The notes under the pieces are model-generated. The model ran no database searches and had not been told where the DNA came from. It saw only the letters and a program-made list of their open reading frames with translations. Of a stretch of DNA of 37,062 nt, positions 7,944-15,299 are shown piece by piece. Position numbers and translations under genes: made by a program. The DNA comes from Deltaproteobacteria bacterium (GTDB lineage Bacteria > Myxococcota_A > Polyangia > Polyangiales > Houyiibacteriaceae). Location: the NCBI GenBank assembly GCA_013151775.1, contig JAADHO010000164.1:1-37062 (forward strand), in the 5' to 3' direction. Positions within the stretch are counted from its first letter, which is position 1; each line of letters starts with the position of its first letter.

Positions 7944-9248
7944 TCAGCGGGCGGCCTGCGTCGATGCGCCGAGGTCGCCGCGAGCTCCCAGCAGCCAGAA
8001 GCTGAAGGCGAGGGCGAAGCCGATGGCCGGCACGGGCCAGAAGGGGCCGGCGTCACCCGAAGCGCGGACGTGGTCGACCAGGGCGCCCAGCAGTGGCGCC
8101 AAGGCCAAGGTGAAGAGGCTGCGCGCCTGGCTCTCGATGGAGAGGATGGTCGCGCCCTCGGCGCCGTCGCTGACGCGATCGAGGCGGCTGAGCAGCACGG
8201 GGCGCCACAGGTTCTGCACGACGTAGAGGGCGATGAAGCCGGCGATGGCGACGCTCGCGAGTTCGACGCGCAGGGCCCAGAGGAGCACGCCGAAGACGAT
8301 GGCCAAGGCGGCCCAGAGCTCGCGACTGGCGCGCTCGTAGGAGCCGCCGAGGGCACGCACGACGCGATGGGCGTGACGACTCGCGAGCGCGGAGAGCAGG
8401 AAGAGGGTCACGTAGACCGGGCCGAGCAGGACGACCGAGCGCTGCGCTTCGTTCAGGCCGGCGTGGGCGAAGAGGCGCGCGCTCAAGGGCAAGGCCGCCG
8501 CGAAGAGCACGGGCTGCAGGTAGTCCTTGCTGGCCTTGAAGAAGCCGTCGAAGCCCATGGCCTCGATCACGAGCCTGCGCAGCGGGCGACGCTTGACGGC
8601 GCACTTCAGGCTCTGCCACAAGGCGCGACTGAGAGAGCCGAGGGTCTCCTTCTCAGCGCGGATCTCGTCGACCTCAGCCGGGTAGGTGGCGAGGTTCAGC
8701 ATGTTCAAGAGGTAGGGCGCGATGGCGAAGAAGAAGACGAGGATGAAGTCGCCTGTCCACCAGATGATTCCGCAGGCGATCAGCACCGACAGCGCGGAGC
8801 CGAGCTTGCTCCAGGAGCGCGTGTAGCCGTAGACGGCCGTGCGCTCGTCCTCGCGTCCTTGGTTGCGCAGCCAGCTGAAGATCATCGCCTTGTGCGTTCC
8901 GCTGCGGAAGGCGTCGCCAACGGCGAAGAGCAACATGGCCAGCATCAGAAGCCCGACCAAGGGCAGCCCCGCGATCTGTCCGGCCTCGGCCAAGAGCCCC
9001 GCGCTACCGAAGAGCGCGAAGCTGAGGATGTAGCCACCCAAGCTCACCAACATGGCGCGTCGGCGCCCCGTCCTGTCGGCGAGCACGCCGCTCGGGATCT
9101 CGAGCAGCGCCGCGGCGCCCTCTCGCACGCCCACCAAGAGCCCGATGGTGGCGTAGTCGAGCTGCATCGCGAGCAGCGCTAGCACCAGCGAGTAGTCGTA
9201 GTACTGCTGGTTCTTCAAGAACCCATAGAGGCTGAAGCGTCGGAGCAT
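7944..9248 (-). CDS. MFS-family transporter
   Basis: A 434-residue major facilitator with about 12 hydrophobic segments. The signature between helices 2 and 3 is present as GVLADRTGRRRAM (motif A), preceded by GVREGAAALLEIPSG, a pattern of drug/solute MFS members. The central cytoplasmic loop (about residues 175-225) is charged. The frame extends upstream to 9428, but that extension lacks membrane character and overlaps the divergent sigma factor; the ATG at 9248 places the first helix (SLYGFLKNQQYYDYSLVLALLA) properly. The substrate cannot be predicted. It is divergent from the ECF sigma gene, with 136 bp between the starts. Confidence 0.85.
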   Translation of the reverse strand: MLRRFSLYGFLKNQQYYDYSLVLALLAMQLDYATIGLLVGVREGAAALLEIPSGVLADRTGRRRAMLVSLGGYILSFALFGSAGLLAEAGQIAGLPLVGLLMLAMLLFAVGDAFRSGTHKAMIFSWLRNQGREDERTAVYGYTRSWSKLGSALSVLIACGIIWWTGDFILVFFFAIAPYLLNMLNLATYPAEVDEIRAEKETLGSLSRALWQSLKCAVKRRPLRRLVIEAMGFDGFFKASKDYLQPVLFAAALPLSARLFAHAGLNEAQRSVVLLGPVYVTLFLLSALASRHAHRVVRALGGSYERASRELWAALAIVFGVLLWALRVELASVAIAGFIALYVVQNLWRPVLLSRLDRVSDGAEGATILSIESQARSLFTLALAPLLGALVDHVRASGDAGPFWPVPAIGFALAFSFWLLGARGDLGASTQAAR

Positions 9249-9384
9249 CGGGGAGCAGTCTACGCCCCGGACGCCGCCACGGGCACACTTCTGCCGGCCG
9301 GATTCGTCGATCCCGGACGCAGGCTTCACCCCGTAGTGAGCTGCTGAGCTTGCGCAGCTGACCGACTCCGGCAACGCTGACCAC

Positions 9385-9933
9385 GTGAGCCCCGAAGCGA
9401 ACACTGACGTCAGCGACCTGCGGGCCATCGCGCGCGGAGATCGAGACGCCCTTGGACGCCTCTACGACCGATACGCGCCGCGCATGCTCGCCCTCGGTCT
9501 GGCCATCCTGCGCGATCGGCGCGAGGCCGAAGACATCCTGCACGACGTCTTCGTGCAAGTGTGGGAGCGCGCTGGCGACTACGATCCGCGGCGCGGGCGA
9601 GTGAAGACCTGGCTCTATCTGCGCATGCGATCGCGCGCCATCGATCGCGTGCGCTCGCCGGCCTACTCCAAGCGCCGCGCCTTGCCGACCAGCGCGACCT
9701 GGCTCACGGGCACCACGACCATGGAGGAACGCGGCGACCACGCGCGGCTGGAGGCGGCGCTCTCGGACTTGCCCACACCCCAGCGCGAGGTGCTGGTGCT
9801 CGGCTACTTCGAAGGGCTCAGCAACTCGGAGATCGCCAGCCGCCTCTCGGTGCCCCTGGGGACCGTGAAGTCACGCACCTCGGCGGCCATGGCGAAGCTG
9901 CGAGCACATCTTGGCACGGAGCTAGCGCTATGA
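9385..9933 (+). CDS. ECF-type RNA polymerase sigma factor
   Basis: A sigma-70 family protein of 182 residues with only regions 2 and 4, the ECF architecture. Region 2 spans about residues 18-85: LYDRYAPRMLALGLAILRDRREAEDILHDVF, then RGRVKTWLYLRMRSRAIDRVR. Region 4 spans about 118-178: LPTPQREVLVLGYFEGLSNSEIASRLSVPLGTVKSR, with the DNA-binding helix-turn-helix. It starts with GTG at 9385 directly before MSPEANTDVSD. The stop overlaps the next start (ATGA), so it is translationally coupled to a ChrR-type cupin, the arrangement of cupin-controlled ECF sigma factors such as RpoE-ChrR. Predicted targets are the DUF4331 genes downstream. Confidence 0.93.
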   Translation: MSPEANTDVSDLRAIARGDRDALGRLYDRYAPRMLALGLAILRDRREAEDILHDVFVQVWERAGDYDPRRGRVKTWLYLRMRSRAIDRVRSPAYSKRRALPTSATWLTGTTTMEERGDHARLEAALSDLPTPQREVLVLGYFEGLSNSEIASRLSVPLGTVKSRTSAAMAKLRAHLGTELAL

Positions 9934-10481
9934 ACTCAGGCACGGACGAGCTCAGCTCGGAGGCCGCCGCGGCGCTGACCTTCGCCGTCGACGACCTCGC
10001 GCCCGCGACGCCGCCCGCGCTGACCGATCTGCTGGCGGGGCTACCCACTCGTCGCCACGCGCGCTTCGTCGACGATGTCGCTCGACTGCTCGACGTGGAC
10101 TCCAGCTGCGCCGATCGGCTGCTCGGCGAGATCGACGACGCTGCGCGCTGGGAGCCCGGCTTCCTGCCGAACATGGAGCTTCTCCACGTCGACGGCGGCG
10201 CGAAGGTCACCGACGCCATCACCGGCTTCGTGCGCCTGCCCGCCGGCGCACACTTCCCGACGCATCGCCACCTCGGAGACGAGCAGGTGCTGATCCTGCA
10301 GGGCTACTGCCGCGAAGGCGACACGACGCTCGGGCCGGGCAGCATCATCACCAGGCCCGCAGGAAGTGAGCACAGCTTCGACGTGATCGAAGGCGGCTGC
10401 GACCTGCTCTACCTCGCCATCGTGCACGTGGGGCTCGAGCTCGGAGAGCTCGTCCTGCGCGCAGACGATCCCCGCGCCTGA
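9930..10481 (+). CDS. ChrR-type cupin, probable anti-sigma partner
   Basis: A 183-residue protein starting at the ATG that overlaps the sigma factor stop. The C-terminal half is a cupin: PAGAHFPTHRHLGDEQVLILQG gives the HxH and Glu metal ligands, and GSIITRPAGSEHSF gives the last His. In RpoE-ChrR systems the cupin domain holds a metal and senses singlet oxygen or peroxides, while an N-terminal zinc anti-sigma domain (HxxxCxxC) binds sigma. Here the N-terminal about 90 residues are helical but contain no HxxxCxxC; only a single Cys is seen (DSSCADR). Binding to the sigma factor is inferred from gene coupling, and the mechanism is probably zinc-independent in the N-domain. Confidence 0.8.
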   Translation: MNSGTDELSSEAAAALTFAVDDLAPATPPALTDLLAGLPTRRHARFVDDVARLLDVDSSCADRLLGEIDDAARWEPGFLPNMELLHVDGGAKVTDAITGFVRLPAGAHFPTHRHLGDEQVLILQGYCREGDTTLGPGSIITRPAGSEHSFDVIEGGCDLLYLAIVHVGLELGELVLRADDPRA

Positions 10482-10504
10482 GCGCTCTGGGCGAAAATAC
10501 TTTC

Positions 10505-10529
10505 GAACCGCTCACGAGGCTCACTCGTA
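10505..10529 (+). promoter_or_regulatory. Candidate ECF sigma promoter
   Basis: GAACC at 10505-10509 and CGTA at 10526-10529 are separated by 16 bp. GAAC at -35 and CGT at -10 with this spacing are typical of ECF-sigma promoters. It lies about 60 bp before the first DUF4331 gene and after the sigma-cupin pair, so it is a natural target of that sigma factor. Assigned by eye. Confidence 0.45.
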
Positions 10530-10540
10530 GAGAGGTGATG

Positions 10541-10580
10541 GAGGTCTCACGACCTCTGCACCCCATTTCCCCGTCAGGGG
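10541..10580 (+). promoter_or_regulatory. Two hairpins in the DUF4331 leader
   Basis: A perfect 6-4-6 inverted repeat GAGGTC-tcac-GACCTC (10541-10556) is followed by CCCC-gtca-GGGG (10569-10580). The second ends two bases before the purine-rich ribosome site (GAGGAG, about 10583-10588) of the gene at 10591. They could control transcript stability or translation, or form an operator. Confidence 0.4.
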
Positions 10581-10590
10581 ACGAGGAGCG

Positions 10591-11277
10591 ATGATGAGAG
10601 AGAAGACCTATCGCCGACGCGCAGCGGGCATGGCCCTGCTGCTCGCGGCTGTAACTTGGCTTGGATGGACACCTCCCGACGCGCGCGCCGCGGACCACGG
10701 CGAGGCGCCCGGTGCGGCCGCGGATCAGCCGGCGGATATCGCGGACTACTTCGCCTGGCACAAGGAGGACGGCGGCATGGTCGTGGTGCTGAGCTTCGCG
10801 GGCAACGTGACGCCCGCAGCAGGGCAGACGGGCACGTACGACGCCGATGTGCTCTACGGCATCCACTTCAGCGACAGCGGCTCCGCGGGCACGCCGGCCT
10901 ACGGCTCGACGCACGACATCTGGGTGCGCTTCGGTCAGAACGAAGCGGGCGAGTGGGGCCTCGAGGTGACGGGGCTGCCCGGCGAAGACGCGCCGGTGAT
11001 GGGCGCCGTCGGTACGGCCAACACCAGCGCCAGCGGCGCGCAGTTCTACGCAGGCCTGGCGGACGATCCCTTCTTCTTCGACCTTCAGGGCTTCGGAGAG
11101 CTGGTCTCCAGCGGCGACGCGACCTCCTTCGACAGCCTGCCCGGTCTGACAAGCACGCGTGACACGCTGGCGGGACAGAACTCCACGGTGATCGTGCTCG
11201 AGTTTCCTGCCGCGATGGTCACGAGCACAGCGGGAATGGTCCACACCTGGGCCACCAGCAGCCGGATCGGAAGCTGA
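10591..11277 (+). CDS. DUF4331 family protein, N-terminal half type, exported
   Basis: A 228-residue protein with a Sec signal peptide (basic MMREKTYRRR, hydrophobic core, Ala-rich cleavage region about ARAADHGEAP). The mature sequence follows the first half of DUF4331 proteins: DHGEAPGAAADQPADIADYFAW, VVVLSFAGNVTP, DADVLYGIHFSD, FFDLQGFGELV and a final VIVLEFPAAMV...TWATSSR. Full DUF4331 proteins are about twice as long; here the second half is encoded by the next gene with its own signal sequence. A strong purine-rich site (GAGGAGCG) precedes the ATG. Function is unknown; the family is periplasmic or secreted and often lies beside ECF sigma genes and TPR proteins. Confidence 0.82.
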   Translation: MMREKTYRRRAAGMALLLAAVTWLGWTPPDARAADHGEAPGAAADQPADIADYFAWHKEDGGMVVVLSFAGNVTPAAGQTGTYDADVLYGIHFSDSGSAGTPAYGSTHDIWVRFGQNEAGEWGLEVTGLPGEDAPVMGAVGTANTSASGAQFYAGLADDPFFFDLQGFGELVSSGDATSFDSLPGLTSTRDTLAGQNSTVIVLEFPAAMVTSTAGMVHTWATSSRIGS

Positions 11278-11280
11278 GAC

Positions 11281-12093
11281 ATGAACCAACTACTACGATT
11301 GAGCGTGATCTTGAGTCTCGTCTCGGCCCTCGGCTGTGGCGACGACTCGGCACCCATGGACTCGGGCACGGACACGTCCATGCCGGACACCGACTCGGGC
11401 GCGGACTCGTCCATGCCTCCCAGTGACTCGGGCACGGATTCGTCCATGCCGGACAGCGACTCGGGCATGGACGCCAGCGCGGATGGCGGCATGACCGGCT
11501 TCAGTTTCCGCAGCGACCTGCCCAGCGCCTACGCTCGTGTCGACCGCATGGGCATGCCAGCCGTGGCGACGGCGCTGATTCCGTCGGCAAAGAAAGACGC
11601 ATACAACGGCGTCGATCCCAGCGACGACTTCACCACAGCAGCGGGCGGCGCCTGCGCCGACCTAGTGAGCTGTCGTTGGGCCGGTGACTACGTCGCCAGC
11701 ATCACGGCCATCCATGGGCTGACCAACGCGGGCGGCATGACGCTGAATCAGCAGCTGCTTGGCCTCGGCCTCACAGCCTGCACCGACGGCGGCGCCTGCG
11801 CGACCCAGTTCATCTCGGGGACGAGCGGACCGGTGGTCGCGAACCTGGTGATCCCCGACGTGCTCAGCATCGACACCACGGTCGCCGCGGGCTTCCCCAA
11901 CGGTCGCAAGCTCAGCGACCCGGCCATGGACGTCACCCTCGCCGTGCTGCTCCTCGACATGAGCGTTCACAACCCGGGCACCTTCACCGACCTGAACGGT
12001 GACGGCACGCCTGGACCTTCTCTCAACCCGCTGGCCAACGACGTCGCCTTCGGCACGAGCTTCCCCTACGTGGCCGACCCGCACACTCCCTGA
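11281..12093 (+). CDS. DUF4331 family lipoprotein, C-terminal half type, with Asp/Ser-rich stalk
   Basis: A 270-residue lipoprotein beginning 3 bp after the previous stop. The signal peptide ends in the lipobox SALGC (Cys about residue 19). A stalk of imperfect repeats (about residues 24-66: DSGTDTSMPD, DSGADSSMPP and so on) links it to the body. The body matches the second half of DUF4331: AYARVDRMGMPAVATALIP, KKDAYNGVDPSDD, LVIPDVLSIDTTVAAGFPNGRKL, DPAMDVTLAVLLLDMSVH, and the terminal NDVAFGTSFPYVA. The mature protein is probably outer-membrane-anchored. It may assemble with the preceding half-length protein into one functional unit (inference). Confidence 0.82.
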   Translation: MNQLLRLSVILSLVSALGCGDDSAPMDSGTDTSMPDTDSGADSSMPPSDSGTDSSMPDSDSGMDASADGGMTGFSFRSDLPSAYARVDRMGMPAVATALIPSAKKDAYNGVDPSDDFTTAAGGACADLVSCRWAGDYVASITAIHGLTNAGGMTLNQQLLGLGLTACTDGGACATQFISGTSGPVVANLVIPDVLSIDTTVAAGFPNGRKLSDPAMDVTLAVLLLDMSVHNPGTFTDLNGDGTPGPSLNPLANDVAFGTSFPYVADPHTP

Positions 12094-12171
12094 CCGATCT
12101 CATCGCCTCGGGCGTCGCGCTTCTTCTCCTGGGGCGCGGCGTTCGAGGCGACCTCCTCTCCCGGTGACAGC

Positions 12172-13497
12172 ATGTCCAAGTACGCGAGCGTCTCGGCTCT
12201 CATCGCGCTCTTGCTCTTGATCGGGCTGGGCGTCCATACGCGCAGCCTCGCCTCCTCGAGGAGCGCCCCGGCGCCAGCGATCAGCACCGCGACCGACGCC
12301 TCACGCGCCGTCGCGCGTCTCGACTCGCAGATCGGGGTGGCGACGAGACAAGCCGAAGCTCACGCACGCTCGGCGGCGCCGCTGACTCGCCTCGCCGCCT
12401 TCCACGTGGCACGCGCTCGGCTCACGGGTCACTACGCGGACTACCTGTCCGCGGAGCGGGCGCTGGATCAGGCCTTCGAGCGTTCGGGTCCCGCGGGAGG
12501 GCCACACCTCGCGAGGGCGCGGCTACATTTCACGCTGCATCGCCTCGACGACGCGAGGCGTGAGCTGGAGCTCGCCACACCTGGTCTGGACATCAATTTT
12601 CACGTCGCCAAGCTCGACGCGCTGCGCGGAGAGATCGCCTTGGCCTCGGGCGAGTACGCTGACGCGCGCCAAGCGCTGCTGCGCTCGGAAGCCGTCCACG
12701 CGACCTCTGAGAGCGCCTTCCGCTTGGGACTCCTGGCAGAGCAGACTGGCGCCATGGGCGAAGCGGACCGGCTCTACGCTCAGGCCTTCGAGCGCACGCC
12801 CGCCAGCGCGCGACAGCCACGCGCGGCGATCCTGCGCAGGCGTGGACTGCTGAGCCTGAAGCGCGGACGCTACGACGACGCGGAGACGCTCTATCGGCAG
12901 TCGGACGAGCTCTTCAGTGGCGACTTTCGCACGCTCTCACGACGAGCCGAGCTCTTGGCCCTGCGAGGACATGTGCAGGAGGCCTTGGGGATCCTCCGCA
13001 GACTCGCGGAGGAGACGGACGAGCCCGAGCTGATGGACGCTGTGGCAGATATCTATCGCGCGCGCGGCAATCGTCGCGCCGCCGAGCCCTGGTTCGTGCG
13101 TGCTAGCGCACGCTACGAAGAGCGCATGGCGCTGCTGCCCGAGGCGACCTTGGGTCACGCTCTGCGGCACACCCTAGCGGGTGAAGACGCAGGCGAAGCA
13201 CTCGAGCTCGCTCGGCGCAACGTCGCGCTCAGACCCGGGGGCGAGGAGCGGATCTTGCTAGCTCAGGCGCTGGCCAAGGTGGGGCAGCTGGAGCAAGCGC
13301 GAAGCGTGCTCGTGGAGGTCGCCGCCTCGCCCTTTCAGAGTGCCGAACTCTTCGCGACACAGGCTGTCGTGCTGCGCGCGCTGGGGGAAGGTCGGGCTGC
13401 AAGCGCGGCCCAAGCTCGGGCGGAGGCGCTGCGTCCAGACGCGATGGATCAGCTCGCGTGGCTGGAGCAGGCGTCGGGAGCGAACTCTGGGCATTGA
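12172..13497 (+). CDS. TPR-repeat protein with N-terminal signal/anchor
   Basis: A 441-residue protein. Residues about 6-25 (ASVSALIALLLLIGLGVHT) form a signal anchor or uncleaved signal. The remainder is alpha-helical with tetratricopeptide-like pairs: HYADYLSAERALDQAFERSG, RLDDARRELELATPG, EYADARQALLRSEAV, GAMGEADRLYAQAFERTP, GRYDDAETLYRQSDELF, GHVQEALGILRRLAEE and GQLEQARSVLVEVAASP. Such proteins scaffold complexes. Genes of this type commonly follow DUF4331 genes, so it is probably part of the same ECF-controlled operon. It starts 78 bp after the DUF4331 lipoprotein and converges with the radical SAM gene, with 20 bp between stops. Confidence 0.8.
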   Translation: MSKYASVSALIALLLLIGLGVHTRSLASSRSAPAPAISTATDASRAVARLDSQIGVATRQAEAHARSAAPLTRLAAFHVARARLTGHYADYLSAERALDQAFERSGPAGGPHLARARLHFTLHRLDDARRELELATPGLDINFHVAKLDALRGEIALASGEYADARQALLRSEAVHATSESAFRLGLLAEQTGAMGEADRLYAQAFERTPASARQPRAAILRRRGLLSLKRGRYDDAETLYRQSDELFSGDFRTLSRRAELLALRGHVQEALGILRRLAEETDEPELMDAVADIYRARGNRRAAEPWFVRASARYEERMALLPEATLGHALRHTLAGEDAGEALELARRNVALRPGGEERILLAQALAKVGQLEQARSVLVEVAASPFQSAELFATQAVVLRALGEGRAASAAQARAEALRPDAMDQLAWLEQASGANSGH

Positions 13498-13517
13498 CCG
13501 ATCGAGCGCCGAGTCGC

Positions 13518-14630
13518 TCAGGCTCCCTTTGGCTGATAGGTGCAGAGCGGATCCTCGGCCATCACGTCGCCGGTGGCGGCGTAGGCGCGACCTCGTGATC
13601 CACCACAGATGCGACGATGTTCGCAGCGACCGCAACGACCGCCGAAGGCATCGACGTCGCGCAAGCGCGTGAAGAGCTCCGAGCGCTGGTAGATGGCGAT
13701 GGGATCTTGCTCGCGCACGTTGCCGGCGACCATGGGCAAGAAGCCCGAGGGCATCACCTCGCCCTTGTAGGAGAGGAACATGATGCCGTTGCCGTCGCGC
13801 ATGCCGGCGCCGGCCACGCGCGGGCGGCCTCCCGCGGCGGCCTTCTTCTCGAGCACCAGACGCCGAGCGAAGGGCGCCTCCGTGGTGGCGATCACGTAGG
13901 GGCGGCGATCCGTCTCCTCGAGCGTCCAGGCCAGCAACTCATCCGTCTGCTCGGGCGTGATCTGCGGCAGCGTGGCGCCGCGACCCGTGGTCACGAGGAA
14001 GAAGAGGCTCCAGCGGCGCGCCTTCATCTGCTCCGCCACGCCGGCGATGGCGGCCATCTCGGGCAGCGTGTCGGCCGTGACCAAGGTGTTCACCTGCAGG
14101 GGGATGCCCGCGTCGGCGATGTCCTTCGCGGACGCCATGGTGCGCTCGAAGCAGCCATCGATACCGCGCAGCGCGTCGTGCGTCTCGGCCGTCGCGCCGT
14201 CGAGGCTCAGAGACATGGCGCCGACGCCCGCCTCCTTCAGACGCATGACGGCCTCGCGCGTGAGCTTGGGTGTGGCGCTCGGGGCGACGTCCGTGTGCAG
14301 ACCGAGCTCACGCGCGTGAGCGAGGATCTCCCAGAAATCAGGCCGCTCGAGCGGGTCGCCTCCGGTGAGGATCACGACGGGCTTGGGCGTCGCCGCCGCC
14401 AGCGCGTCGAGCACGGCGAAGGACTCCTCGCGGGTCAGCTCGTCGGGCAGGCGATGGTGCAGCGCCTCGGCGCGACAGTGCGCGCAGGCGAGCCCGCAGG
14501 CGCGGGTCAGCTCCCAATACACACGCCTCGGATGCTCGTAGACGTAGTCGGCGTTGGGCGCGAAGGCAGCGTGTGGGTGACCGCCGGCTGCGTGGGGATG
14601 ACCTGCGGCGTGCGGATGAGAATCAGCCAT
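13518..14630 (-). CDS. Radical SAM/SPASM enzyme (TIGR04053-like) with His-rich N-terminus
   Basis: A 370-residue radical SAM protein. The 4Fe-4S/SAM motif CxxxCxxC is TRACGLACAHCRAE (about residues 40-53). Further radical-SAM features are VVILTGGDPLERPDF, PSATPKLTREAVMRLKEAGV and LSLDGATAETHDALRG. The C-terminal SPASM-type cysteines (CGRCEHRRICGG and the final DPLCTY) bind auxiliary iron-sulfur clusters. The pattern, including GEVMPSGFLPMVAGNVR and RGRAYAATGDVMAEDPLC, matches the TIGR04053 group related to heme-d1/AhbC-type enzymes; the substrate is unknown. The frame extends to 15182, but the ATG at 14630 begins the plausible protein. The N-terminus repeats HPHAAG three times. It is divergent from the gene at 14727. 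Confidence 0.85.
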   Translation of the reverse strand: MADSHPHAAGHPHAAGGHPHAAFAPNADYVYEHPRRVYWELTRACGLACAHCRAEALHHRLPDELTREESFAVLDALAAATPKPVVILTGGDPLERPDFWEILAHARELGLHTDVAPSATPKLTREAVMRLKEAGVGAMSLSLDGATAETHDALRGIDGCFERTMASAKDIADAGIPLQVNTLVTADTLPEMAAIAGVAEQMKARRWSLFFLVTTGRGATLPQITPEQTDELLAWTLEETDRRPYVIATTEAPFARRLVLEKKAAAGGRPRVAGAGMRDGNGIMFLSYKGEVMPSGFLPMVAGNVREQDPIAIYQRSELFTRLRDVDAFGGRCGRCEHRRICGGSRGRAYAATGDVMAEDPLCTYQPKGA

Positions 14631-14726
14631 GGCCGGAGAATGCCACGAATGGCGCACGAGGCGAGGCGAGGCCGGACGAGCTGCCGTGGTTGCGGATCTG
14701 GCCGAGGAGAGCATGCTAAGCACGCG

Positions 14727-15293
14727 ATGATTCCCCTCGAGAAGGTGATGGTGCGCGGGACAGCGTTGACGCCTCTGGAGCCCTTCGTGCGAGGGCGGTT
14801 GGGGGACGAGGCCTGGGAGACGCTGCTCGCGAGCATGCCGACGGAACACGCGGAGATCCTCCGAAGCAAGCCCTTGGCCATGAGCTGGTACCCCTTCGCG
14901 ATGGCGTGGGAATTCTTGCCGCAGCTCCTGCGCTTGGCCGATGGCGACGAGTCGATCCTGCGCGAGCTCGCTCACGCGGGTTTGGAGTACTCGATCAGGC
15001 ATATCTTCAAGGCGATCTTCAAGATCGGCAGCCCCGGTTTCATGGTGGCGCGCTCGGATATGATCTGGCGGCGTTACTACTCGACGGGCAGCATGACAGC
15101 GACGGTCGAAGGGAACGCCGCGCGCGTCGCGGTCCACGATTTTCCGCACCTGCCGCCGCTCTACGACAAGGTGATCCTGCACTCGGTGGAGGCCACGATC
15201 ATCAAGGCGGGGGGAGAGATCACGCGCGCGCGGCGAGTGCCAAGCTCGACTGACGCGAGCGCGAGCTGCGCCTTCGAGTATGAGTGGCGCTGA
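14727..15293 (+). CDS. DUF2378-like protein (V4R/HNOB-like fold)
   Basis: A 188-residue protein. It shares the pattern of the DUF2378/TIGR02265 family that is expanded in myxobacteria: an N-terminal helix with GTALTPLEPFVRGRLG, a Ser/Trp-Tyr motif (MSWYPFAMAWEFLPQLLRLA), RRYYSTGSMTATVEGNAARVAVHDFP in the central strands, and a C-terminal CAFEYEW strand. The family resembles V4R and heme-NO-binding folds, but no axial His assignment can be made safely. The ATG at 14727 gives a standard-length protein; the same frame extends far upstream without family resemblance. It is divergent from the radical SAM gene (96 bp) and its stop is 6 bp from the convergent MATE stop. The role is unknown, probably sensory or regulatory. 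Confidence 0.6.
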   Translation: MIPLEKVMVRGTALTPLEPFVRGRLGDEAWETLLASMPTEHAEILRSKPLAMSWYPFAMAWEFLPQLLRLADGDESILRELAHAGLEYSIRHIFKAIFKIGSPGFMVARSDMIWRRYYSTGSMTATVEGNAARVAVHDFPHLPPLYDKVILHSVEATIIKAGGEITRARRVPSSTDASASCAFEYEWR

Positions 15294-15299
15294 GAGACC

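Noticed and set aside
8070-9182. Long plus-strand open frame of 370 codons
   Set aside because: It lies opposite the MFS gene, is rich in Gln/Glu/His/Arg typical of antisense to hydrophobic codons in GC-rich DNA, and has no family resemblance.
9322-9355. GATCC...CGTA as a second ECF promoter in front of the sigma gene
   Set aside because: The spacing is 18 bp and the -35 differs from the better candidate at 10505, so it is not persuasive.
10591-12093. Frameshift as the reason for two DUF4331 genes
   Set aside because: The second gene has its own start, signal peptide, lipobox and stalk, so fission is the better explanation.
13498-13517. Hairpin GAGCG/CGCTC between convergent genes as terminator
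   Set aside because: Five-base stem and no T-run; too weak to call.
13617-14726. Plus-strand frame continuous with the DUF2378-like gene
   Set aside because: It is antisense to the radical SAM gene and not family-like; the real protein starts at 14727.
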